A DNA stretch of 64,000 bases from Candidatus Gastranaerophilales bacterium (GTDB lineage Bacteria > Cyanobacteriota > Vampirovibrionia > Gastranaerophilales > Gastranaerophilaceae), in contig CAJULR010000036.1 of assembly GCA_910587375.1 (NCBI GenBank), positions 1 through 64,000 of the forward strand, written 5' to 3'. Within the stretch, counting starts at the first letter, position 1. Every line of letters begins with the position of its first letter. The notes under the pieces were generated by a model that was given only the letters and a program-made list of their open reading frames with translations, was not told the DNA's origin and ran no database searches. The translations under genes were made by a program, and so were the position numbers. Below, piece after piece: positions 1 to 7,532 of this stretch.

Positions 1-147
1 AATGACGCAGCGAATACTCCTAATGGAAAGAATGGAACCTTTGGCGGTGGAGGAGGCGGGGGTGCAGTTATAAATGAAACAGGAGGAATAGGCGGAAATG
101 GAGGAAGGGGGATGGTGATTCTTGAGTACAAGAGTACGTCGTTGTAG
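1..147 (+). CDS. C-terminal end of a glycine-rich protein (cut by window edge)
   Basis: Frame 1 is open from the first base and stops with TAG at 145-147. The 48 visible residues are dominated by Gly and Asn, with a run of seven glycines and a final segment reading GRGMVILEY before the last residues. Glycine-rich repeats that close with a short MVILEY-like strand are common at the C-terminus of glycine-rich surface or tail-fibre-like proteins. The N-terminal part is outside the window, so the function cannot be assigned. Nothing shows whether it is phage-derived. Confidence 0.6.
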   Translation, partial: NDAANTPNGKNGTFGGGGGGGAVINETGGIGGNGGRGMVILEYKSTSL

Positions 148-178
148 GGGGTGGGTTAATGCCAGGCGGTGCCTAACT

Positions 179-313
179 CGTCATTGCGAGCGACCAACGG
201 AAGCGCGGCAATCCAGAAAAACTGGCATTGGATGAACTGGTTTAAGGGTTTTCCATTGATTCCGTAAAATCTTCCTGGATTGCTTCGTCGCTGTCGCTTC
301 CCTCGCAATGACG
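179..313. repeat. Palindromic dispersed-repeat-like element
   Basis: Left arm 179-216 and right arm 275-313 are imperfect reverse complements: both carry CGTCATTGCGAG at the outer end and CAATCCAG at the inner end. The spacer is about 58 bases. Palindromes with these ends (TCATTGCGAG...CAATCCAG) recur in many unrelated bacterial genomes as non-coding dispersed repeats; that is general knowledge, not a search result. No second copy was noticed in this window. It sits between the glycine-rich gene and the flagellar operon. Confidence 0.6.
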
Positions 314-329
314 ATGGGTATTGGATGAT

Positions 330-347
330 GTTGGGTTAAAACCCAAC
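330..347. repeat. Perfect 18-bp palindrome
   Basis: GTTGGGT and ACCCAAC flank TAAA and form a perfect 7-bp hairpin just downstream of the larger palindromic repeat at 179-313. It may be part of the same repeat cluster. No T-tract follows, so it is not called a terminator. Confidence 0.4.
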
Positions 348-411
348 CTACGGGGACTGAACACCGTATGACAGGATAGTCAAAATTAAAATTTTAGATG
401 AACAACTTTTC

Positions 412-450
412 GGGCATTGATTTTGTAACCTTTCAATGCCCTTTTCTTTT
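412..450 (+). terminator. Rho-independent terminator
   Basis: GGGCATTGA (412-420) pairs with TCAATGCCC (433-441), followed by TTTTCTTTT. It insulates the flagellar operon from the upstream repeat and glycine-rich gene. The rest of the 411-base gap (148-558) holds the palindromes listed separately and a weak TATAAT at 518-523 that could be the operon's -10 box. Confidence 0.7.
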
Positions 451-558
451 GCGCAAAATCTCCACCTAAAGCAACTACAACTTTCTTAACCTTTTTGCCT
501 TGGGGGCTGAATATTCTTATAATATCTGTGGGATATTATAACTTTCAAAAGGGAAAAA

Positions 559-1797
559 TTGGACAGCACACAAAAAAACTTGGAATTTGACCTTTGTTTT
601 CTTTTCGGCTGGTTTGACGAGCAGCTAAGAAACGCTGTCCTTAAGGCGTGTGAAGCTTTTTGGGAAAATAAATTCGACATAAAAACCCAAAGCCTCACAA
701 CAAATTTAAGTGTAAAAAACGACCTCACATCCAAGGGAGAAATTTATTTCACAACGGAATTGCCCGTGACCCCTGTCCAAAATGCCTTCATCAGGCTTTC
801 TTCGGATTTTATCCGCGTGGTGCTGCATGACACCTTGGGCTCAAGCTCTCCCATATTCAAGCTTCAAGAACTTTCAGAGCTTGAAATTAAGATTTTAAAC
901 GCTTTTTGCGACCTGATATATGAAGAAATTAAAAATTTTATAATTCCGCATGAGAAAATCCCCAAAAAAGAACTTAAAAACAAAGGGGTTTACAATGTGG
1001 CGTTTTTAATTTCAAAGGAAGGAAAAACCGGAAAAATTGTCGTTTCTGTGCCACAAAACTGCATTGGGGCACAAAAAATTCAGACGGAAGAAAATTTTTC
1101 ATATGAAGATTTTTTAAGCGCACAAACTTTCGTAAACATTTCAGCAGGCACTTCAAGGATTTCCCTAAATGACCTGAAAAATCTATACCCGGGCGACATT
1201 CTTTTATTAGAAAACAGCAATGTAAATTTAATGGAAATAAAAACAGACACCCTTAGAAAAAGCTTTAAAGTGAACCCGGAGCCTGCTTTAATGCTTGAAC
1301 TTGATGAAGATGAACATGAATTAGGAGCCGATATGAGCGATAATCAAAATATATGGGATGACATTCAAATTGAAGTCGGGGCGGAATTTGACAAGGTGAA
1401 AATGACGCTCGGAGATTTAAAACAAATTTCAAAAGGCCTTGTAATCGACCTTGGACCTGTTTTTAATAACAAAATTTCACTTCTTGTGGAAAACAAGGTT
1501 GTAGCAAGGGGCGAGCTTGTTATTTTAAATGATAAATACGGCGTAAAAGTGGATGAAATCATCTCTGCCGGCCAATCTTCAGGCCAAAGGGAAGAAGCCG
1601 CCCAAAATCAGGCGCCTGCACAACAACCTGCAAAACCACAACCTTCAAAAGCACAACAACAAGGGCAACCACAGCCCCAAGCACAACAGGCAAACCCGGA
1701 GCTTGTAAACAAAATGGCACAGGCAACGGCAGAAGGCGCGGCGCAAGGGGAAGTTGAAGAATTTGACTATTCCGATTTTGAAAACGAAGAAGGATAA
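559..1797 (+). CDS. FliM/FliN-family (SpoA) flagellar motor switch protein
   Basis: The 412-residue protein begins at a TTG with purine-rich AAAAGGGA just upstream. Its first ~180 residues resemble the central part of FliM/FliY; an ELSELEIKILNAF segment fits there. Two SpoA-type segments follow, near residues 190-245 (containing LYPGDILLLENSNV) and 265-335 (containing GLVIDLGP and LVENKVVARGELVI). The tail is a Gln/Pro/Ala-rich linker. SpoA proteins build the cytoplasmic C-ring that sorts type III export substrates and sets motor rotation. It is first in an operon with fliO, fliP, fliQ and fliR. Two SpoA copies in one chain is FliM- or SctQ-like, so the exact orthology (FliM, FliN or FliY) is uncertain. 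Confidence 0.7.
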   Translation: MDSTQKNLEFDLCFLFGWFDEQLRNAVLKACEAFWENKFDIKTQSLTTNLSVKNDLTSKGEIYFTTELPVTPVQNAFIRLSSDFIRVVLHDTLGSSSPIFKLQELSELEIKILNAFCDLIYEEIKNFIIPHEKIPKKELKNKGVYNVAFLISKEGKTGKIVVSVPQNCIGAQKIQTEENFSYEDFLSAQTFVNISAGTSRISLNDLKNLYPGDILLLENSNVNLMEIKTDTLRKSFKVNPEPALMLELDEDEHELGADMSDNQNIWDDIQIEVGAEFDKVKMTLGDLKQISKGLVIDLGPVFNNKISLLVENKVVARGELVILNDKYGVKVDEIISAGQSSGQREEAAQNQAPAQQPAKPQPSKAQQQGQPQPQAQQANPELVNKMAQATAEGAAQGEVEEFDYSDFENEEG

Positions 1798-1858
1798 ACA
1801 CCAATTAAAAAAGTTGCAAAACAAAAAAAGGGTAAACAAAGAATACAAGGGGTTTTAG

Positions 1859-2470
1859 ATGGCACAATACATTATAGCTTTCAGTTTATACACACTTGCA
1901 ATGATAGGAATTTTCTTCATTGCCTTTGTTGTGTATAAAAAAACGATGGGGTTTAACTCTTCAAAACTTCATAACGGCATGAAAATTGAAGACGCCTTAA
2001 GGCTGTCCCAAAGGAAAACTCTTTATATTATAAACGTGCAAGGAGAAAGGTTTTTAATCGCCTCAGATGTTGAAAACACAACCTTTCTTGCAAAATTAAG
2101 CCAAAAAGAAACCATAATGCAGGGCTTAAACCAAAAAAACCAAACGCAGCAAGGCATAACAGCCCAAAACAGCACAACCCAAACAAACCAAATAAGCCTT
2201 GAAAAACAAAGTTTTGGCCCCATACAGCTTTCAAAAGAAATAAAGCCCGAAACCGTAAACAATATATATGAAAACGAAGCAGCCCAAAAAGCACAGGTGG
2301 AAAAATACATAAAAGAGCTTGAAACTTTAAACATTGCAAATAATTCAACCGAACAAGACGAAGATGAATATTCAAATGCCATTGATATTAAAAATATGAA
2401 CGGCGCCAAAAAGAATGTAATGAAAAACATTTTAAAAGAACTTGAAAATTCAAAAAGGACAAATATATAA
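1859..2470 (+). CDS. fliO: FliO-like flagellar biosynthesis protein
   Basis: One membrane segment (residues ~4-27) is followed by a short cytoplasmic FliO-type domain at ~47-75 reading RKTLYIINVQGERFLIASD, matching the pattern in which FliO has basic residues and then paired beta strands around a central Gly. The remaining ~120 residues are Gln/Asn-rich and charged, longer than the usual FliO tail. FliO helps FliP assemble into the export gate. The gene lies between the SpoA gene and fliP, ends directly before the fliP ATG (TAA then ATG at 2471), and so is very probably co-translated with it. FliO is generally absent from injectisomes, which argues for a flagellar locus. Family assignment rests on this short motif and gene order. 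Confidence 0.65.
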   Translation: MAQYIIAFSLYTLAMIGIFFIAFVVYKKTMGFNSSKLHNGMKIEDALRLSQRKTLYIINVQGERFLIASDVENTTFLAKLSQKETIMQGLNQKNQTQQGITAQNSTTQTNQISLEKQSFGPIQLSKEIKPETVNNIYENEAAQKAQVEKYIKELETLNIANNSTEQDEDEYSNAIDIKNMNGAKKNVMKNILKELENSKRTNI

Positions 2471-3112
2471 ATGGATGTTGTACTAAAAGATTTAAACCCT
2501 GCAATACAGCTTTTAATGGTGATGACATTGTTTTCAATGTTGCCCTTTGTTTTTTGCTGTATGACATCTTTCTTGAGGTTTACAATAGTTTTTTCAATGC
2601 TGAAAACTGCGATGGGAACACAATCTGTGCCCCCTGCAATTGCACTTATCGGCCTTGCTTTAATTATGACCTTATACACAATGTCCCCCGTTTTTCAAAG
2701 CATGTATGAAGCAGGGCGCATTCCTTATGAAAAAGACGGTGACATCGTTTTAACGCTTCAAAAGGGCTCAGAGCCCTTAAAAGAATTTATGCTAAAACAG
2801 ACAAGGCAAGAAGATTTGGCGTTTTTTGTGGAAAAAACCCGTGTCACCATGCCCGAAACCCCTGAAGATTTAACCCTTTGGGAAGTGGCCCCAGCCTACA
2901 TCATAAGCGAATTAAAAACCGCCTTTGAAATCGGGTTTATAATTTTTATACCGTTTATTGTTTTAGACCTTGTTGTTGCAAACATACTGCTTGCTTTGGG
3001 TATGTTTATGTTGTCGCCCACAATTGTATCATTGCCCTTTAAACTTTTGATATTCATTGCGGTGGACGGATGGAGCTTAATTGTAAAAGGTCTTGTGGAG
3101 AGTTTTAACTGA
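2471..3112 (+). CDS. fliP: Flagellar export gate protein FliP
   Basis: FliP/SctR is a core membrane subunit of the type III export gate. Diagnostic segments are visible: SFLRFTIVFSMLKTAMGTQ followed by PP, PLKEFMLKQTRQEDL, and SELKTAFEIGFIIFIPF followed by IVLDLVVANILL. Four hydrophobic spans are predicted, two before residue ~75 and two after ~150. At 213 residues it lacks the longer cleavable N-terminus seen in some FliP proteins. Its stop overlaps the fliQ start by one base (3112), indicating translational coupling. Confidence 0.93.
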   Translation: MDVVLKDLNPAIQLLMVMTLFSMLPFVFCCMTSFLRFTIVFSMLKTAMGTQSVPPAIALIGLALIMTLYTMSPVFQSMYEAGRIPYEKDGDIVLTLQKGSEPLKEFMLKQTRQEDLAFFVEKTRVTMPETPEDLTLWEVAPAYIISELKTAFEIGFIIFIPFIVLDLVVANILLALGMFMLSPTIVSLPFKLLIFIAVDGWSLIVKGLVESFN

Positions 3113-3600
3113 TGGAACTTTTAGTCGAATATCTTGCAAAAGGTTTTATAACAATGCTTTCAATCTCTTTGCCCTGCGTTCTTGTGGCGGCAGGAATAGG
3201 GCTTGTTGTTGGTATATTACAGGCAGTAACCCAGGTTCAGGAACAAACCATTGCCGCTGCGCCTAAAATTATCGCCGTATTTTTAACGATTATAATCCTT
3301 GGAATGCTTTATATAAGGATTTTAACCGAGTACTTTGTTGAAGGAACAAGCCTTGCTTTTAATGTTGTGACACGCTCCGCAAACTACGTCCTTCCTGAAG
3401 ATTATTATTTCCATTCAAGACCTTTCGCCTCTGAAATGAAAGATACAATCAAAAGAGGGGATAATATTGATAGAATTATGAAAAACCCCGGGAAAATTCC
3501 CTGGTCTGAACAACAATTTAAAGATAAATACACCCCAAGAAGCAAAGGGGCAGACCCAAGACCGAATTTCATAGAAACAAACAGAATGCTTGGAAGGTAA
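3112..3600 (+). CDS. fliQ: Flagellar export gate protein FliQ with C-terminal extension
   Basis: The first ~90 residues hold the two FliQ membrane hairpins: residues ~10-35, then VTQVQEQTIAAAPKIIAVF leading into the second span. That is the whole length of a typical FliQ (about 89 residues). Here another ~70 residues follow, hydrophilic and rich in Lys, Pro and Arg, ending in NRMLGR. The extension would lie after the second span; its function is unknown. The start overlaps the end of fliP by one base. The family call is secure; the extension is unusual. Confidence 0.9.
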   Translation: MELLVEYLAKGFITMLSISLPCVLVAAGIGLVVGILQAVTQVQEQTIAAAPKIIAVFLTIIILGMLYIRILTEYFVEGTSLAFNVVTRSANYVLPEDYYFHSRPFASEMKDTIKRGDNIDRIMKNPGKIPWSEQQFKDKYTPRSKGADPRPNFIETNRMLGR

Positions 3601-3603
3601 AAA

Positions 3604-4185
3604 ATGAACAAAAAAATCCCGTCTAAATATTTAATACTCCTTTTTTTCTTGGTGCTTATCTGCCTTGTGCTTCCAATGTTAATTTTAACCATGCCGGCAA
3701 AAGCTGAAACCAAAGCCCCTGCCTCAACTTCAAATGCTGCGCCTGCGCCTCCTGCGCCTTCAAATGCAGATGTTAACAAATCTTTACAACAAACAGTAAC
3801 AAAGAAAGAAGTTGTGGCACCCGCTCTTCAATATCTAAGAGAAGACTACCCTGCAGCCTTTCTTTCAAAGGATGATTACAGCATAAAACTAAATTCACAA
3901 AGAAAATATAAATTAAGATGTTCTAAAACAATCAGCGCTGTTGCAATCGGGGATATTGAAAACGTTAAGGCGGAAGAAAATAATGAAGCGGATGAAGAAA
4001 AAATGCTTTATGAACTTGCCGCGCCAAAGGACATTATTGTAAAAACAAGGCAGGAAACCTACACCTATATGCAGATTTTCACAGATTCAAACCGCCCGAC
4101 AACAGTTATGATGTCCATAAACGCCAAAAACGAAGTGCCAAGCCTCATAACCTTTGGCGATTGCACAATGTTTGAAGATATATAA
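3604..4185 (+). CDS. Exported protein with secretin/pilus N-terminal-like domain inside the fli operon
   Basis: A hydrophobic N-terminal segment (residues ~8-30) followed by KAETKAP looks like a signal peptide or anchor. An Ala/Pro/Ser linker (~35-60) comes next. The C-terminal ~100 residues have the rhythm of a small beta domain, with RKYKLRCSKTISAVAIGD then PKDIIVKTRQETYTYMQIF, resembling the N-terminal domain of CpaC-type pilus secretins (binding strand, then 'identify with G/T' loop). This is a resemblance by eye only. It lies 3 bases after fliQ and 62 before fliR, a position not occupied in standard fliPQR operons. Two cysteines may pair in the periplasm. Confidence 0.5.
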   Translation: MNKKIPSKYLILLFFLVLICLVLPMLILTMPAKAETKAPASTSNAAPAPPAPSNADVNKSLQQTVTKKEVVAPALQYLREDYPAAFLSKDDYSIKLNSQRKYKLRCSKTISAVAIGDIENVKAEENNEADEEKMLYELAAPKDIIVKTRQETYTYMQIFTDSNRPTTVMMSINAKNEVPSLITFGDCTMFEDI

Positions 4186-4247
4186 ACAGTTTTCAAGGCT
4201 CCGGGTAATTTTAAAGCCTGAAAGTTAACGCACACAAAGGAGATTTT

Positions 4248-5027
4248 TTGGATTTAATCTTAACACAGTTTGCAAAAATATTCCCTGAAATAAACCTCGC
4301 AATAGGCGCAGGCATTATGATTTTTGCACGCTTTATCGGCCTTATGCAATTTGCCCCCGGGTTTAACAGAAAAGAAATCCCAACTATTGCAAGGCTCTCT
4401 TTTGCGCTCATAATGACCATTATCACGGCCTCAGTTATAAAAATTCCTGAATTTCCGGAAGGCTCTTCGATGATTTTGTGCATTGTTCTAAATTACATCT
4501 TCGGCGCACTCATAGGATACATTGTAAACTGCGTTATAGCTGCAATTACAGCGGGCGGCGATATGATTAATACACAAATGGGGCTCTCTTCTGCCATGGT
4601 TTTAGACCCAACAACCCGTGCCCAAACATCAATCATAGGAAACCTTTTCACCCTTGCAGGCGTTATAATTTTTATCACAATAGGCGGGCTATATTGGCTT
4701 ATTGACGCCTTTATCAGGAGTTTTGAAATTTTCCCGATGTATAGCGTTTCGCTTCCTTTGGATAAAATTGTAAATTTAGATTATTTGATTTTAATTACAT
4801 CAAACATTTTTATGGTCGGAATGCAAATTGCAGCGCCTGTTTTGCTTGCAACCTTGGGGCAGGATATAATTCTTGGTACAATTTCAAAAACAGCCCCGCA
4901 AGTTAACGTTTTTCAGATGAGCTTTCTTTTTAAACCAATTTTGGGTGCGCTTATTTTAACCTGGATTTTACCAATGTTAATGGAAGTTATACAGGAATAC
5001 ATCACCTCTTTTTCAAGTATATTTTAA
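4248..5027 (+). CDS. fliR: Flagellar export gate protein FliR
   Basis: FliR/SctT-type polytopic membrane protein of 259 residues, about the normal length. Typical segments are MIFARFIGLMQFAPGF near residue 25-40, LSSAMVLDPTTRAQTSIIG near the middle, and FLFKPILGALILTWILP near the C-terminus. FliR forms the export gate with FliP and FliQ. The start is a TTG chosen because AAAGGAG lies 6-7 bases upstream at 4236-4242 and no ATG fits. It is the last gene of the operon; no flhB or flhA follows within the window. Confidence 0.92.
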   Translation: MDLILTQFAKIFPEINLAIGAGIMIFARFIGLMQFAPGFNRKEIPTIARLSFALIMTIITASVIKIPEFPEGSSMILCIVLNYIFGALIGYIVNCVIAAITAGGDMINTQMGLSSAMVLDPTTRAQTSIIGNLFTLAGVIIFITIGGLYWLIDAFIRSFEIFPMYSVSLPLDKIVNLDYLILITSNIFMVGMQIAAPVLLATLGQDIILGTISKTAPQVNVFQMSFLFKPILGALILTWILPMLMEVIQEYITSFSSIF

Positions 5028-5058
5028 TGATATATTTTTAACGACGGGCCGCCCCATG

Positions 5059-5086
5059 TTGAATTTGCCAAAAATTGAGGTATAAT
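5059..5086 (+). promoter_or_regulatory. Sigma-70-type promoter for a probable RNA gene
   Basis: TTGAAT (5059-5064), 16-base spacer, TATAAT (5081-5086). The predicted start is near 5093-5096, immediately before a strongly structured non-coding stretch and with no ORF downstream on this strand for more than 500 bases. Confidence 0.5.
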
Positions 5087-5094
5087 GAAAATAT

Positions 5095-5276
5095 AAAAGG
5101 GCGGGAATGCTCGCTACATTCCCTTTAAAGACCCTAATTGTTTATTTTGAGCGCTATAATTATCATTAAGATAAGAAGTAGCGCTTTTTCAGTAATAAAC
5201 ACCTCTTGCCTCACCCCCTTTCCAACTTCATACTGCAGTTATGTTGTTTGGAACGGAAGGTAAGCCCCTAGGGTCT
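5095..5276 (+). ncRNA. Candidate structured RNA with a three-way junction
   Basis: The transcript would begin with hairpin GGGAATG/CATTCCC (5103-5109 with 5117-5123). A closing stem AGACCCTA (5129-5136) with TAGGGTCT (5269-5276) encloses two arms. Arm one: TGTTTATT (5139-5146) with AATAAACA (5194-5201), then AGCGCT (5150-5155) with AGCGCT (5180-5185), tipped by TTATC/GATAA (5160-5164 with 5170-5174). Arm two: CTTGCC (5205-5210) with GGTAAG (5259-5264, one G-U pair), then TTCCAA (5220-5225) with TTGGAA (5248-5253). A good promoter precedes it. It lacks the signatures of tmRNA, RNase P RNA and SRP RNA, and does not match the 6S bubble layout. The rest of the 5028-5358 gap contains no gene. Confidence 0.45.
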
Positions 5277-5358
5277 GCCACATTTTTATAATACTCTGCA
5301 CTATACTATTTCAAAACGGTTATTTAGAGGAAAAATCCGTACAAAAAAGATAGTACGC

Positions 5359-5646
5359 CTACAACCCTTCTTCAAAAATATTCTTCTTTTTAAATTCATC
5401 CTCATCACAATGAATTAAAAAACCACATTTAACACAGGCAAGCACCGTATTTGTCGAATCCACCGGGCGAAAAATGTGTTCACACTTTTCATATTCATCC
5501 TCAAAATCCGCTTCCTGCCCCTCTTCCGTTAAAAAAGCGGCCCCTTGTCTTATATTTTGAGCACCAAAGCCAAATGGCCCGCCGCCTTTTTGGCGAAGGC
5601 CTTCAAATTTTTCTTTCAGTTTAAAAATGAGCTCTATAATATACAT
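5359..5646 (-). CDS. Small zinc-binding protein, function unknown
   Basis: This 95-residue protein has an N-terminal helical part (IELIFKLKEKFEGL), a Gly-rich linker and a C-terminal cysteine/histidine cluster: C-E-H, thirteen residues, C-V-K-C-G, then H-C. That spacing suits a zinc ribbon. No family was recognised. It is divergent from the TIM-barrel gene at 5678; both could use the palindromic ATTATAAT at 5661-5668, which puts this gene's transcript start about 7 bases before its ATG. Small size and lack of hits by memory keep confidence moderate. Confidence 0.6.
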   Translation of the reverse strand: MYIIELIFKLKEKFEGLRQKGGGPFGFGAQNIRQGAAFLTEEGQEADFEDEYEKCEHIFRPVDSTNTVLACVKCGFLIHCDEDEFKKKNIFEEGL

Positions 5647-5660
5647 AAACTTATTTTTAA

Positions 5661-5668
5661 ATTATAAT
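5661..5668. promoter_or_regulatory. Bidirectional -10 element ATTATAAT
   Basis: The octamer is its own reverse complement and contains TATAAT on both strands. On the plus strand it lies 9 bases before ATG 5678; on the minus strand 14 bases before the ATG at 5646. It is the only clear -10 box in the 31 bases between the two divergent starts. Confidence 0.55.
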
Positions 5669-5677
5669 CTAATTGAA

Positions 5678-6484
5678 ATGAAAAACAAAAGCGAAATTTT
5701 TATATCATCAACAGTTGATTTTCATAATATCTTTGGCGCCGTAGAAACCGCAAACAGGCTTCAGGCGGGCCTTGAAATCAGCCGCTTTGGAAAACTCCGT
5801 GAAATTGACGACGATTTTGACGGCACTTTAGCCCTCTATAAAGACGCAATTTCAGGGCTTGAAGGCCCTCTAACCCTCCACGGCTTCTTTTCAAACCTCT
5901 GCCTGTGTTCAAAAGACCCTTTAATTAAAGAAGCGTCTGTTAAAAGATATTATCAAAGCTTTGAAATAGCGGCAGAATTGGGCGCAAAGACAGTTGTTTT
6001 CCACACTTGTTACAACAATTTATTAAAACAAAAACAGTATCGCGAAAATTTTTTCCTCTCTTCTTTGGAATTTTTCAGAGAATTTATCCCGCATTTTGAA
6101 GCAGAAAACATCGTTGCAACAATTGAAAACGTACATGAGCCTGACAATGAACTTATAAGAAGTATAATTGCAGCCATAAATTCACCAAATTTAAAAGCAA
6201 CTGTGGATATCGGCCATTGTAATATCCACTCCAAAATCCCCGTCCCTGAATGGATTAAAGACTATGGCATAATGCTTCACCATATGCATTTTCACAATAA
6301 TTTCGGGGATGAAGACGCACATTCAAGCCTTAAAAAAGGCTCGCTTAAAATTAAACCAATTCTTGAAACCTTAAGAAATATGCGGCTTTTCCCGCAAATA
6401 ACTTTTGAAATTTTTGATATTGAAGACCTTGAAGAAAGTGTAGAATATTACAGAATACTTGAAAAAGAAGTTTTTGGAGAATAA
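5678..6484 (+). CDS. Sugar phosphate isomerase/epimerase-like TIM-barrel protein
   Basis: The 268-residue product fits the xylose-isomerase-like/AP-endonuclease-2 TIM barrel. Likely metal-binding positions lie on strand ends: VVFHTCYNN, ATIENVHEP (Glu), ATVDIGHCNIH (Asp and His), MLHHMHFHNN (His) and TFEIFDIE (Glu). Members isomerise sugars or inositols or cleave abasic DNA; the substrate here cannot be told. The frame is open from 5627, but the ATG at 5678 is preferred: the family fold begins right after it and a TATAAT lies 9 bases upstream, implying a nearly leaderless mRNA. Confidence 0.75.
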   Translation: MKNKSEIFISSTVDFHNIFGAVETANRLQAGLEISRFGKLREIDDDFDGTLALYKDAISGLEGPLTLHGFFSNLCLCSKDPLIKEASVKRYYQSFEIAAELGAKTVVFHTCYNNLLKQKQYRENFFLSSLEFFREFIPHFEAENIVATIENVHEPDNELIRSIIAAINSPNLKATVDIGHCNIHSKIPVPEWIKDYGIMLHHMHFHNNFGDEDAHSSLKKGSLKIKPILETLRNMRLFPQITFEIFDIEDLEESVEYYRILEKEVFGE

Positions 6485-6498
6485 GGTTCAAACCCTTG

Positions 6499-7401
6499 CT
6501 ATACCTTCTTTTCAAACCCCAACGCCTTCAGTGCATTATTATCTTTTTGCCAATTTTTCTTAACCTTCACAAAAAGCTCTAAAAACACCTTGTTTTGGGC
6601 AATTTCTTCAATTTCAAGGCGCGCTTCAGTGCCAATTTTTTTAAGCATAGCGCCTTTTTTACCGATTATTATTCCCTTTTGGCTTTCAGCAGAAACAATA
6701 ATTTGCGCCTTAATTTTATCAATGGTGTCTGTTTGTTTATATTCTTCAACCAAAACCGCCACAGAATGCGGAATTTCATCCTTTGTATTTAAAATAATTT
6801 TTTCCCTTATAACTTCACTCACAATCGAGCGCATATTTTGATCGGTGATTTCATCGTCAGGATAAAGCTTTTGCCCCAAAGGTAAATATTCTTTAATTTT
6901 ATCCAAAAGAACAGAGAGGTTTTTCCCTGTTTTTGCGCTGATTTTTATTACAGGGAGATTTTTTTCAAAAAGCTTTTTGTAAGAAATAATATTGTATTCA
7001 AGTTTTTCTTTTGGCGCTGTATCAATTTTGTTTGCAACAATAATTACTGGCTTTTCAAGGGTTTTCAGGTAATTTTCAACAATCCACTTGTCCCCTGCCC
7101 CCGCTTCATCTTTAGAATCCACCAAAAACAAGACTACATCAGAATCCTCAAGAGAAGTTTTTGATTCTTCGGCTAAAAATTCACCGAGTTTATTTAAAGG
7201 CTTATGCACACCGGGCGTGTCGATGAAGATAATTTGCGAATTTTCATCTGTAAATATGCATTTTATCTGATATCTCGTCGTTTGGGCCACAGGAGTTGTA
7301 ATTGCAATTTTTTGCCCGGCAATTTTATTTAACAGCGTGGATTTTCCGACATTTGGCCTTGCAATGAGCGTCACAAAGCCTGTTTTAAAGTTTTTTTCCA
7401 T
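6499..7401 (-). CDS. era: GTPase Era
   Basis: Era is a 16S rRNA-binding GTPase needed for 30S maturation. The 300-residue length is normal. Visible motifs: G1 ARPNVGKST near residue 13-21, switch region TTRYQIK, G3 DTPGVH, G4 ANKID around residue 122, and G5 ISAKTG. The C-terminal KH domain carries GIIIGKKGAMLKKIG. It ends 14 bases from the convergent isomerase gene and is divergent from the AMIN-like gene at 7533. Confidence 0.96.
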   Translation of the reverse strand: MEKNFKTGFVTLIARPNVGKSTLLNKIAGQKIAITTPVAQTTRYQIKCIFTDENSQIIFIDTPGVHKPLNKLGEFLAEESKTSLEDSDVVLFLVDSKDEAGAGDKWIVENYLKTLEKPVIIVANKIDTAPKEKLEYNIISYKKLFEKNLPVIKISAKTGKNLSVLLDKIKEYLPLGQKLYPDDEITDQNMRSIVSEVIREKIILNTKDEIPHSVAVLVEEYKQTDTIDKIKAQIIVSAESQKGIIIGKKGAMLKKIGTEARLEIEEIAQNKVFLELFVKVKKNWQKDNNALKALGFEKKV

Positions 7402-7484
7402 TGATTATTCCTAAATTATATTCTTTTTGCCCATTGTTTTTTTGCGGTTTTTTTGTATTCATAGTATAATTAGCTTTGTAATTT

Positions 7485-7492
7485 ATTATAAT
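7485..7492. promoter_or_regulatory. ATTATAAT palindrome between era and 7533
   Basis: A third copy of the self-complementary -10 octamer in a divergent intergenic region. A second TATAAT lies at 7465-7470. It could drive the plus-strand gene from ~7500 with a 30-base leader that contains the AAGGA-type ribosome site, and transcription toward era on the other strand. Confidence 0.4.
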
Positions 7493-7532
7493 ATAGTAGA
7501 AACGGAAAATCCAATATTGAAGGGATAGAAGG

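Noticed and set aside
1..147. Prophage tail fibre
   Set aside because: Only a glycine-rich end is visible and no other phage gene lies in the window, so phage origin is not supported.
2023..2679. 218-residue minus-strand ORF across fliO and fliP
   Set aside because: Lies opposite two well-supported genes; hydrophobic, low-complexity shadow.
559..5027. Non-flagellar injectisome instead of flagellar export genes
   Set aside because: A FliO-like gene is present between the SpoA and FliP genes, as in flagellar operons; no secretin, needle or translocator gene is seen.
5095..5276. 6S RNA identity for the three-way RNA
   Set aside because: 6S RNA needs a long rod with a central bubble; here the closing stem opens into two arms with few unpaired bases on the 5' side.
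6484..6510. tRNA T-arm-like GGTTCAAACCC
   Set aside because: The 60 bases upstream are coding and no cloverleaf can be formed.
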